Assembly (NCBI GenBank): GCA_033557465.1
Contig: CM066037.1
Location: forward strand, 205,777,156 to 205,841,155
DNA from: Ichthyophis bannanicus
Taxonomy: Eukaryota; Chordata; Amphibia; Gymnophiona; Ichthyophiidae
Length of the DNA stretch: 64,000 nucleotides
Direction of reading: 5' to 3'
Below the pieces are notes generated by a model. It was given only the letters and a program-made list of their open reading frames with translations, was not told where the DNA came from and did no database searches. The first letter of the stretch is position 1. Each line of letters starts with the position of its first letter. Positions 51,190 to 60,866 of this stretch are shown piece after piece. The translations under genes and the position numbers were made by a program.

Positions 51190-51660
51190 GTAAATGCCAG
51201 CAACCCTGGTTAAGGTGAAGCCCACATTTCAGAAATGTGCCTCCTCCCCCTTCCCCAGAATGTTGTTCAACTCCTAACAAATCCAAAACTCTCTTCCTTG
51301 CATCATTGTCTTATCCATGCATTGAGACTCTGGAGCTCTGCCTACCTCTTGTATCCTGCGTGTGGAATGGGAAGCATTTCTGTGAATGCTACCCTGGAAG
51401 TTCTGGATTTTGACTTTCTACCTAAAAATCTAATTTGGCTTCCACAACCTCCCTCCCACACTTTCCTATGTAATCAGTACCAACATGTACCAATACAGCG
51501 GCTCCTTTCCAGCATGGTTGTAAACCTTATCTAGGTGGCATTTGAGGTCTGCCACCTTTGCACCAGGCAGGCAAGTTACCAGGAGATCCTCACATCCACC
51601 AGCCACCTTCATGCCTAATGATCAAACCACCAATTATAATGGCCATCATGACTCTTCCTT
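51190..51660 (-). pseudogene. CR1 ORF1 esterase-like remnant
   Basis: Minus-strand pieces are IIRHEGGWW, CEDLLVTCLPGAKVADLKCH, LDKVYNHAGKE and, further on, GLHLNQG, the position of the catalytic His block of SGNH hydrolases (the preceding Asp is now Cys). It thus covers more of the domain than the fragment at 31914. Stops and frame changes are frequent. Confidence 0.65.
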
Positions 51661-51980
51661 CATGGACATATGGCCCTGGAGACACTATCTCAATGTGAGA
51701 GGTTATTACATCACCTGAAGGGCAGGTTCTAGCTACAGGATCACCAGGGCTGACTTAACAGGGCACACAACAGTAGGGGTGCAGGAAGCCTGCCTCACTG
51801 GCTGATTTCCAGCCTGCCCTCTGCTCCCCAGCCGTGCCTGGGTTAAACATTAACACAGCTGTGGGAGCATTTGCTTTTGCTCCCATGACTATTCTATGCT
51901 CAAGCCATCAGCACCACAGCTTGAGTATAGCACAGCCATGGGAGCAAAAGTAAATGCTCCTACAGCTGTGTTAATGCTTC
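51661..51980. other. Unassigned stretch with an inverted repeat
   Basis: TAACACAGCTGTGGGAGCAT (51850-51870) is inverted as ATGCTCCTACAGCTGTGTTA (51953-51972), with AGCTTGAGTATAGCACAG nearer the centre, giving a hairpin of about 120 bp. No ORF or known family is recognised. Confidence 0.55.
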
Positions 51981-52400
51981 TTCCACCCGATCGGCATCAT
52001 CAAGGGAGAGTGGGAAGGTAAGCTCCTCTCCACTCCCCTCCAACAAGGCCAATCGGGCCCGATGATCACTGCATCACTGGACTATTAAAAACAGCCTCAT
52101 AGCAGCCGCAGAGCCTCTTCTGCCCTGCTCCTTCCACCCGATCGGCATCATCAAGGGAGAGTGGGAAGGTAAGTTCCTCCCTGCTCCCCTCCGACAAGGC
52201 CAATCGGGCCCGACGATCACTGCATCACCGGACTTTTAAAAGCAGCTTCATAGCAACTGCACAGCCTCTTCTGCCCTGCTCCTTCCACCTGATCGGCATC
52301 ATCGAGGGAGAGCGGGAAAGTAAGCTCCTCCCCATTCCTCTCCGACAAGGCCAATCGGACCCTCCTCTATGCCATATAATCTCAGAGCTCCAGACATGCC
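51981..52400 (+). repeat. Tandem 151-bp monomers before an L2-like LINE start
   Basis: TTCCACC(C/T)GATCGGCATC recurs at 51981, 52132 and 52283. Each unit has GGACT-TTTAAAA-like boxes (52081-52090, 52233-52242) and GCCAATCGGGCCCGA. The array ends just before the conserved LINE leader at 52401. It differs in sequence from the array at 4660-5190 but has the same place, size and TTTAAAA element. Confidence 0.75.
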
Positions 52401-52499
52401 CATGCCTGAGGGCCTTGCCAGAGGGCCCTTTGGCATGGCCCTTAGGCGGGAACTACAGAGCCAACAACCTAACTATGACCACAAGAAAGGTATGCAACT
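52401..52499 (+). mobile_element. 5' leader of an L2-like LINE (copy L2-C), truncated by LTR
   Basis: ATGCCTGAGGGCC...GGCCCTTAGGCG matches the hairpin leader of L2-A at 5196-5243, followed by a similar CCACAA-rich stretch. The LTR copy C interrupts it, and no clear continuation is found after 54081. Confidence 0.7.
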
Positions 52500-54076
52500 T
52501 GTCAGACGGCTGCCTGGGTGAGAATGTTCACAGTCTTGGCAAGTGCATATATCAATATGATTTGCAAGGGATTGTGGGCAATGCAGTTCATTCACACCAG
52601 ACACAGCTGCTCACAATAATTAGTTGTGCTTGAGGGTAAAGCCAATAAGATATTTATTTATGGGGTTATTTCTCCCAACACAGATATGCTTGGTAGCACA
52701 TAAATCAGGTTACTTGCTTTCAGTGTTAAACCTGGAAAAACAAAATCAGGAAAACAACATTTGAACTTGTCAGGCAATCAAAGCAAAAGAAATAAGACCT
52801 GGTTGGTAACAAACTGGTCTTTTCTGTAGGCTTTAGCAAATATTTTCTTAGCAGTGTATCAAACAACAAACAAAAATCCACAAAGAAGAGAAAAACTGTT
52901 CTTTTCAGGTTAACTTCTTATATCTTCCCACATAGATTCAGAAGAGATTCCCTCAGAGCTCACAAGCAATTAGGTAAGACTCAATTGCTAGCAGTTACCC
53001 AGCTGAAACCCCTTAGCTGGCTTGCTTTCTACTGCGTGGCTAGAAATCCTACTCAGGAGCTTTTCTGAGTAGATTAAAGAACAAGTTTGTATTTCTTTGT
53101 GATGGTGGTTGTATTTTATAACAGAAAATCACCAAAGGAGTTTAGACAGAGAGCAATCCATGTAAACACATCCTTCATCTGCAATCACTCCCCCTTCTTC
53201 AACAATCATGGGTTCAATATCCTGGATTGGCACAGATGAATTTCTCAATGGAGCACTTTCAGGAGAATACTTGTTTCCCTGCTGTCTTTCAAGGTTATAG
53301 CTAGGGCATAGATCAGTGTTCATACCTGAGCTCCCATTGCTGTTAGAGTTCCTCTCTATATAGCCTGGCCAGTATGTAGTCCAGTTCTTATGTCCAGCCT
53401 TCCAATCCAGATCCCTGGACACTGGATCTCTCTTCACATATCTTCTGGCACGGGTCTTAGGGTCCCTTCCACGTGCAGCCGTCTCCCTCACAGGTACCGT
53501 CTGGAGATTCCTAGCTCTGCAGCACCATTCCTCTGGCTTTCCCCAGTCCAATGGTGTATGCTGGCCCTTGGAATGCCTTCCAGTATACGTACTGCTATGA
53601 ACTCCTGTAGACCTCCCAAAGGCTTTTCTCTTCTTTCTTCCAAAGGGTTTCTTGCCCTCTCTGTCCGTCCGGTTTGGCTTCTGCTTCTGATGATCCTCCT
53701 GATGAAACTGTCCAAGATGAATCTGAGGATCTCCCAGATGAAACTGAATATGAGGATAATTCTCTGTAGAATAAACTCTACCTTTATTCTGCCTATATGA
53801 GTGCTCTACCCTAACACAGCGCAGCTGTGCTGAATCAGGCCCTGCCCTTTGTGATGAGTGCTTAGGGATTACCTCATAGCCCTCCTGATTGAACACACGT
53901 TTCCCCACTTCAGCTCCTCTAATGGCTGTTGGAAACCTGGTGCATTCTGGGACTGGTAGTCTTTTATGGGAAAATTCTGTTTTCTTATTTCTACCAGAAC
54001 TGACAGGTTGCTTGTTCAGAGTCACTTCACCTTTACTATAGCTCCTTCCTGAGCTATGATAAGCTGCCTTATCACA
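52500..54076 (-). mobile_element. Solo LTR, copy C (1577 bp)
   Basis: Ends TGTCAGACGG...CTTATCACA with a perfect 4-bp duplication AACT at 52496-52499 and 54077-54080. The TATAAAA box is the complement of about 53114-53121, and the AATAAA signal the complement of 52653-52658. It is closest to copy A. It sits in the leader of an L2-like LINE. Confidence 0.8.
53129..54076 (-). CDS. Open frame in U3 of LTR copy C, function unknown
   Basis: Open from LTR base 1 (CDKAAYHSSGRSYSK) for 315 codons to the stop at 53129, in the same register as copies A and B and without an early ATG. Blocks are VPECTRFPTAIRGAEVGKR, DHQKQKPNRTDREGKKP, DPVSRDLDWKAGHKNWTTYW, SSGMNTDLCPSYN and YMDCSLSK. The His/Asp-rich centre differs in length from copy A by whole codons. 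Confidence 0.55.
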   Translation of the reverse strand, partial: CDKAAYHSSGRSYSKGEVTLNKQPVSSGRNKKTEFSHKRLPVPECTRFPTAIRGAEVGKRVFNQEGYEVIPKHSSQRAGPDSAQLRCVRVEHSYRQNKGRVYSTENYPHIQFHLGDPQIHLGQFHQEDHQKQKPNRTDREGKKPFGRKKRKAFGRSTGVHSSTYTGRHSKGQHTPLDWGKPEEWCCRARNLQTVPVRETAARGRDPKTRARRYVKRDPVSRDLDWKAGHKNWTTYWPGYIERNSNSNGSSGMNTDLCPSYNLERQQGNKYSPESAPLRNSSVPIQDIEPMIVEEGGVIADEGCVYMDCSLSKLLW

Positions 54077-54359
54077 AACTCTAATATGTAATTATGTAAA
54101 AACACTGTCTATATTGTATTCTAGACATGAAATTATACTCATAATAGCATTCTTGATATTGCACCACTATACCATGCTTAGCTAGAACCAAGGACAAACA
54201 TAATTTTGTACCTAGCACTGTAACCATTACAACAATACCAACCAGGCTATTACCAATGTTTAGAACTGCAACAATACTGCTACAATATTGTTACAAGAAA
54301 TTGCAACAAACTTACTAAATGTACAGTTGTCAAACTTACTAAATGTACAGTTGTCAAAC
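54077..54359. repeat. AT-rich stretch with a 23-bp tandem duplication
   Basis: AAACTTACTAAATGTACAGT followed by TGTC occurs twice at about 54308-54356. The rest has no recognised feature. Confidence 0.6.
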
Positions 54360-54964
54360 TGTATCAATCTTGTCTCACAGTATTAGACACTGCAGGAACG
54401 CACCAGACACTAAACCCCACATTGAAAAGCCAATCCCCCTCATCTTCTATTCTGGTTGCCCACCCAACCTTTCCAGCATGGAGATCCACACCATAAAACC
54501 CACAGCCCTATGGACCCATATCCTAACTCTCTACCTAATCTCTGCCCTCCTATCAAATGCCCTTGAAATTAAACAGAATATAGCAAACCACATACCAATA
54601 ATCCAGTCACACAGAACACATCTCTTTGCACCTAATGCACACTTAAGACCTCTCGCCAACTAGGAGAAAAACATAAATGTGACACTCTGTGCAAAAACTG
54701 GATAACCCCCATCTTGCTGCAGGACTGCTGTTTGCATCTTAGTTTTAAAGATTTGTTTAGCTATATAAGTTGTTTACGTATTTAAAGTAGTTTGAGGAAT
54801 TGAGATCTTCAACCAATACATTTATACCTAATAAGTTTAAGGGACTTTGTTTAATATTCACCTCAAGATGAATTGCAAAGTCTTAAAAATCTGTTCCCAA
54901 GGCCTAGTAACATGCTGCTGAAGATAACCAGCTGAACCTGAAAGTGAATTAGACCACTTCATAA
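54360..54964 (-). mobile_element. CR1 5' region fragment
   Basis: The minus strand from 54964 to about 54730 matches the CR1-A1 5' UTR (TTAGTTTTAAAG, CACCTCAAG), and about 54690-54600 resembles the start of CR1 ORF1 with a possible zinc-finger start. The level of decay makes the ORF reading unsafe. Confidence 0.5.
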
Positions 54965-55767
54965 AGCAAAGATTATGCCTGGGGTGGGTGGGAAAGAAAC
55001 ACTAACTGAAAACTGGCTTTCAATGCTTCTTTAGAGTCAGGAGTGGTCCCAGAGGACTGGAGAAAAGTGCATATGGTCCCTTTACACAAAAGTGGAAGTA
55101 AGGATGAGGTTGAAAACAATAGGTTGGTTAGTCTGACCTCTTTGGTGAGTAAATTAATGGAAATGTGGGTAAAACAGAGGATAGTGAGATTTCTGGAGTC
55201 CAGTGGATTATGGATCTGAGGCAGCATGTTTTTACTATAAGGAAGTCTTGTCAGACAAATCTAATTAATTTCTTTCACTGGGTGACCAGCAAGTTGGACA
55301 GAGGGAGAACCCTAGATGTGATGTACTTAGATTTCAGTAAAGCTTTTGACACCATTCTGCACAGGCAACTTATAAATAAATTGAGCACCTAGGAATGGAC
55401 CCTTAAGTGACTAGAAATTGGTTGAGTGGGAAGCATCAAAGGGTACAAGTAAATGGCGCTTACTCTGAGGAGAAGGATATAACCAGTGGTGTGTTGCAGG
55501 GATATGTCCTTGGTCCTATTCTTTTTAACATTTTTGTTAGTGATATTGTGAAAGGGCTGTTGGGTAAGGTTTGCCTCTTTGCAAATTATAGCAAATCCGC
55601 TATAGAGTAGACACCCAGGAAGGAATAGATAACATAAGGAGAGATCTAACAAAGTTTGAAGAATAGTTGAGAATTTGGCAGCTGAGATTTAATGCTAAAA
55701 AACGCAGGGTCATACATCTGGGTTGCAAAAATCCAAGGGAGCAGTATAGTGGGTGAAGTACACTTCT

Positions 55768-56957
55768 TTCCACGAAAGCCTTTGACAAGGTCCCTAATGA
55801 GAGACTCTTGGCAAAATTAAAAAGTCATGGGATAGGAGGCTGTGTACTATTGTGGATCAAAAACTGGGTAAAAGGTAGAAAGCAGAGAGTAGGGCTAAAC
55901 GGCCAATTTGTTCAATAGAGAAAGGTGACTAATGGACTACCCCAGGGATCTGTGCTGGGCTCGCTGCTTTTTAACATTTACACATGACCTGCAAATGGAA
56001 ATAATGAGTGAGGTGATAAAATCTGTAGATGACACAAAATTATTCAAAGTTGTTAAAACTCAAGAAGATTGCGAACAATTGTAAGAGGACCTTGATAAAT
56101 TGGAAGACTGGATGTCCAAACGGCAAATAAAATTTAATGCGGGCAAGTGCAAAGTTATACACTTAGGAAAGAACAGCCCAAACTACGGTTAAATGATGCA
56201 AGGTTCCACATTAGGAACCGCCACCCAGGAAAAGGATTTAGGCATCATCAGAGATAATAAGTTGAAACCCCTCCGCCCAGTGTGCAGCAGCGGCCAAAAA
56301 AGCAAATAGAATGCTAGGAAGTATAAGGAAAGGAATGGAGAAAAAAACAAGGAGATTATAATGCCATATCTTGAATATTGTTTGCAATTCTGGTCGCCAT
56401 ATCTTAAAAAGTATATTGCGGAATTAGAACAGATACAGAGAAGAGCCACCAAAATGGTAAAGGGGTTGGAAGACTACCCCTATGAGGACAGACTTAAAAG
56501 GTTAGGGCTCTTCAACTTGGAAAGGAGATGGCTGAGGGGAGATATGATAGAGGTCTATGAATTAATGAATGGAATGGAACAGGTAAACATAGATTGGTTG
56601 TTTACGCCATCAAAAAGTAGAAAGACTAGGAGGCATGCAATGAAGCTACAATGGCAACCAATTTAAGACTAATAAAAGAGAGTATTTTTTCACTCCATGC
56701 GTAATCAAACTTTGGAAGTCATTACCAAGGGATGTAGTAAAAGCTGTTAGTGTAGCTGTATTTAAAAAAGATTTGGACAAGATCCTGGAGGTCCATAAAC
56801 TGTTATTAAAGAGAACCCAGGAAATCCATTGCCTTTCCCAGGACAAACATTGTGGAACCTGCCAGGTACTTGTGACCTTGATTGGCCCCTGTTGGAAAAG
56901 GATACTGGGCTTGTTGGACCTTAGTCTGACCGAGCATGGCATGTCTTATGTTCTTAT
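55768..56957 (+). mobile_element. CR1 LINE, copy CR1-A3, 5'-truncated, nested in CR1-B
   Basis: Starts inside the RT ([20 protein letters not shown]), continues GLPQGSVLGSLLFNIYT, a degraded [14 protein letters not shown], and [20 protein letters not shown] with [13 protein letters not shown], and ends with the CR1 3' terminus GGCATGTCTTATGTTCTTATG. It is the same subfamily as the copy at 60867-63131, on the other strand. Many stops are present. Confidence 0.82.
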
Positions 56958-57579
56958 GAAAGAAGTATGACACCTGGGCATGATTGTTTCTAATAATCAA
57001 GGTGACTAAACAGGAGAAAAGATTACTTTAAAACCCAGAAGGATGCTAGGCTGCCTATGGAGAGGAATGGCCAACAGAAAGGACGTCGTGAATAGTACCT
57101 CTATATAAATCTTTGGTGAAACCTCATTTGGAGTATTGTGTGCAATTCTGGAGACCACACCTTCCAAAGGATTAAACAGTATTGGAGTGTGTGGAGAGGG
57201 TGGCTACCAAAATAGTCAGTTTACTTCATCATAAGGCCTATGGAGACGGACGTAAAGATCTCAATATGTATAATTTGGAGGAAAGACAGAAGAGAGGAGA
57301 TATGATAGAGACATTTATATACCTCCATGGCATAAATGTACAGGAGGAGAGCCTCTTTCAGCTGGAAGGAAGCTCTGCAATGATGGGTATAGGATGAAGG
57401 TGAAAGAGGGTAGACTGAGAAGTAATATGTGGAAATATTTCTTTACTCAAAGAGTGGTAGATGCATAGAATAGTCTCCCAGATGAGGTAATAGAGATCAG
57501 GACAGTATTTGAATTAAGAAAACATCAGACAAACACAAAAGATCTCTTAAGGAAAAAAAGGGATTATAGTTGTTGGCAA

Positions 57580-57785
57580 TGGAGGAGTAGCCTAATGGTT
57601 AGAGTACCGGCTTGGTAACCAGGAGACTAGGGTTCAATTCCCACTAGCACTCCTTGTGGCCTTGGGCAAGTCCATTGCCTTAGAAGAAAGGCCTGGCAAT
57701 CTACTTCCAGACACACTGCTAAGAAAACCTAGGAGCTTCTGGGTCTCCAGGAGTCAGCACTGACTTGAAGGCACACATTGCATTT
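57580..57785 (+). mobile_element. tRNA-headed SINE
   Basis: TGGAGGAGTAGCCTAATGGT has an A box and GGGTTCAATTCCCACTAG a B box about 45 bp later, followed by CTTGTGGCCTTGGGCAAGTC. It belongs to the same general class as the SINE at 10466-10772. It sits in the 3' UTR of CR1-B. Confidence 0.7.
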
Positions 57786-57865
57786 TTGCATAGTAGTTGG
57801 TGTGGGAGGGCAGACTGGATTAGGCCATTTGATCTTTTTCTGCCATCATGTTTCTATGTTTCCTA

Positions 57866-58268
57866 CTACACCAAATGTTAAGTATCTTTACTCTGTGTGT
57901 GGCTATAGCATGCGGTTTTAGTGCCCGCGCAGCTGTAGTGCATGGTATTGGTGACCACTTGACTAGAGCGTGCACTTCATTGTGCTCTATAAATACACCC
58001 TAAGCCTGTGAAGCTGAGCTGTTAATGGCATCTGATTGAAGTTGTTGGCACTGGTACAGGCAGAGGCACATCCTTGCTTCTACGAAATGCTGCTTAGTCT
58101 GCCAAAAGTGGAGACTTACGTTGTTGGGTTCTGATTTCTGTGATTCTTGCATGGAAGCTGCAGATGTGGCCATGGAAGTCCTGTCGCCCTTCTCTAAATG
58201 GGTTAGTTTTGTGCTTACTATGGCAGTCGTGAACCTTACTTCTAAGCCAGGGTTTGTAGAATATGGTC
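57866..58268. other. Unassigned stretch
   Basis: No repeat boundary or credible ORF is recognised here. Confidence 0.4.
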
Positions 58269-58449
58269 TTAGTCTCTCATATTTACTGCTAATACTTGCA
58301 TCGTGCCAAAGAGAGCCTCCTGCTGGAGTTCATAAGATGTAACATGTATGGGTAGTCTGTCAAGATGTGCTTGGAAGTTCTTTTTTATCAAGCCTGTGGC
58401 GCCCAGTACAATGGGAAATATTTCCGTATCTTTATGCCATATTTTCTTG
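58269..58449 (-). pseudogene. LINE C-terminal fragment of another clade (R2/R4/Dong-like?)
   Basis: The minus-strand frame EIKKIWHKDTEIFPIVLGAT followed by GLIKKNFQAHLDRLP and LQQEALFGTMQVL resembles the extreme C-terminus of LINE proteins that carry a restriction-like endonuclease. This is from memory of the W...V.PIV.GA.G....L motif. The DIRS B2 element begins directly beside it at 58450. Clade assignment is weak. Confidence 0.45.
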
Positions 58450-58837
58450 ATCTCCAGAAACAAGCAGGAATGTAGTCATCACATATGGGTATCGTCGGTA
58501 CCGACGGAGCCTGTGCGGGAACGCTCCCCAGCGTCCAATTAGAAAGCTTTTGAGAGCATCCCACAGCACCTGCATGCTGCCTTCCAGCCTTTCCTGACTG
58601 CCTCTCTCCAGTTCTTCATTTTCCATGGAGCCAGCAGGTCGTCTTCCTATCACCGCAGAAAATTTTTCCTTCTTTTTTGTGGTCGCGTCTGCCTTCCTCC
58701 ACGCTTTACCGGTACCACTGGTTTTTCTTTCTTTCTTTCTTTTCTTTAAAAAAAAATAAATTTCTTAGTACTTTTTTTTCCCATTTTTTCCAGGTGCATG
58801 CGCCATTTTGAGCCTTAGGCCCAAGATTTTTTCCACA

Positions 58838-59989
58838 ATGGAAAAACCCTCTTCGGGTTTTAAAAAGTGCACCAAGTGTGGCGATACCATCTCCGTCACC
58901 GACACCCATGAGTGGTGTCTGAAATGTTTAGGTCCTGACCATTCCATCTCAGAATGTATGGCCTGTGCCATGATGTCCAAGAGAGGTCGACAGAACCGAG
59001 CTGCCAAGCTCAGTACCCTGTTTCCCTCTGATGCAGCCTTGGTGGCATCGACGTCTTCCTCCCATGGATCTCAGGTAACTAAACATAAGTCTAGCAGGTC
59101 CTCAAAGAGTAGATCTCCCTCTAAGCATCGAGATGCCTCTGGCATTGCCCTTGAGGATTCTGCACCGGCAAAATTGCCCCGGGGGGAGGCTTCGGCTTCC
59201 AAAGCATTATCGGGGCTCCAGGACGTTCTCGAGGCCTCGACCTCAGCAGAACTACTGGTGCCATCCTCTGGGGTACCGGCGGTCTTCTCCAGTACCGACA
59301 TCCAGGCATCGGCAGCGTCAATAGACCAGAGAGTCCTGGCTATTGAACGCAGTTTGGCGGCTCTCCTTGCAGCATCGACACCCTCGGAACCGCGTCAGAC
59401 AGTTCAGCTGGTACCAGCACCAACAGCATCGACATTGGCGTCCGCATTGCCGGTACCCAGTCATGCGATGCCTTCCGTTACCGTTATACCAGTACCAATT
59501 CCCCTCGGTACCGACTGTGGTAGCAGCATTTCTCCACACTCTAGGGATATTCGTCTTCCCCTACTTAGACGACTGGCTCATTTGAGCCCCAACAGAGTCA
59601 GAGGCCAGGACTTCTCTATCCTGCACAATGCGTATCCTTCAGTATTTGGGTCTGGTAATAAACATCCCAAAATCCAGTCTAACTCCCACTCAGTCTTTAG
59701 AGTTCATAGGAGCTTTGCTGGATACCAGAAAGGCAGGGGCCTATCTCCCCCAGGCCTGTTGCCTTCGCATGGTGCAGTTAGCTTCTCAAGCAGTGCTAAA
59801 GCTCATCTCACTGCCCGAGAAATGCTACAACTACTAGGCCACATGGCATCTACCATGCATGTGGTTTCCTATGCTCGCCTCCATATGAGGGCAGCCCAGT
59901 GGACTTTAGCCACTCAATGGACCCAGGCATCAGGATGCCTGTCAGACAAAATAGCAAACACAAGTCGCCTTATTTTGTCCCTCCAGTAG
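58838..59989 (+). pseudogene. DIRS B2 gag N-terminus fused to alternate-frame RT DNA
   Basis: Start MEKPSSGFKKCTKCGD at 58838 (an in-frame ATG also lies at 58808). The zinc-ribbon-like block (CTKCGD, DTHEWCLKCLG, CMACAMM) and the Ser/Pro/Ala-rich region match B1 gag. At about 59518 the sequence jumps to RT DNA, missing some 1.7 kb relative to B1. The frame happens to stay open to 59989 but then reads RT sequence in the wrong register (SPHSRDIRLPLLRRLAHL), so the long ORF is an accident of the deletion. Confidence 0.8.
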
Positions 59990-60837
59990 TGAAAGTCCAC
60001 TCAAAACCTGTTGCTGGGGTCCCCTTTTCAACAACCCTTACCCCAGGCAACTCACACAACAGATGCTTCTCCGATGGGTTGGGAAGCTTATCTGCAAGAC
60101 CTCTCCACCCAAGGCACCTGGTCTCCACAGGAGACTCATCTACATATCAATCTCTTGGAGCTCAGAGCAATCTTCCTTGCTCTTCGAGTGTTCCACACCC
60201 TGCTCAGCTACAAGACAGTCCTCATCCATACGAACAATCAAGTAGCCATGTTCTACGTGAACAAGCAGGGGGGAACAGGCTCTCTGTCGCTTTGCAATGA
60301 AGCTTTGCGACTATGGGCCCTCGCCAGAGAGCATCAGATTCATCTCCTGGCAGTGTATCTTCTAGGCATACAAAACTCTTGGGCAGACAGACTCAGTCGA
60401 GTTCTGCTTCCACACGAGTGGTCTCTGCATGCAGACCAGGTAGCCAAGATTTTTCAAATTTGGGGAACCCCAGACATAGACCTCTTTCTAAGTCCGTTGA
60501 ATGCCAAACTTCCCCGGTTCTGTTCCAGAACCCCGGCTCAGGGGGCTCAGGCCAGGGATGCTTTCCTCCTTTACTGGGGTCAAGGCTTCCTGTATGCCTT
60601 TCCACCCATTCCCCTAATTCCCAAAACCTTGTTCAAGCTTCAGAGAGACAGAGGCCATATGATTCTCATAGCTCCACATTGGCCACGGCAAGTGTGGTAC
60701 CCTCTGCTTCTACATCTCCCTCAAGCTCCCTCCCTAGAGTTAGGGTCTGCTCCAGATCTCCTGTCTCAGGAGGACGGAATGTTATGGCATCCCAATCCCA
60801 GTCTCTGCATCTCAGGGCTTGGTTGCTGAAGGCCTAG
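59519..60837 (+). pseudogene. DIRS B2 polymerase remnant
   Basis: What remains starts at VAAFLHTLGIFVFPYLDDWLI followed by a TGA at 59584, so the catalytic YLDD survives but the fingers are deleted. After frame changes, RNase H and methylase are open from 60011 to 60829: TTDASPMGWEAYLQD, LLELRAIFLAL, NNQVAMFYVNKQGG (the TDN Asp is now Asn), DIDLFLSPLNAKLPRF and LIAPHWPRQVWYP. Confidence 0.82.
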
Positions 60838-60866
60838 ATCTTCATGATCTTAACCTTCCTCAGCAT

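Larger units (their letters stand above)
54965..57865 (+). mobile_element. CR1-type LINE of a second subfamily (CR1-B), interrupted twice
   Basis: Parts are 54965-55767, 56958-57579 and 57786-57865. The first encodes RT blocks across stops: SGVVPEDWRKVHMVPLHKSG, MYLDFSKAFDT, GVLQGYVLGPILFNIF, and FANY where FADD is expected. The second encodes the C-terminal region ([17 protein letters not shown], ERQKRGDMIETFIYLHGI). The 3' end is GGGCAGACTGGATTAGGCCA...TTTCTATGTTTC. Inside are CR1-A3 and a SINE. Confidence 0.78.

Noticed and set aside
57590..57660. Functional tRNA gene
   Set aside because: A and B boxes are present but the stems do not close and a SINE body follows; it is a tRNA-derived SINE head. 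The same holds for 10690-10772.
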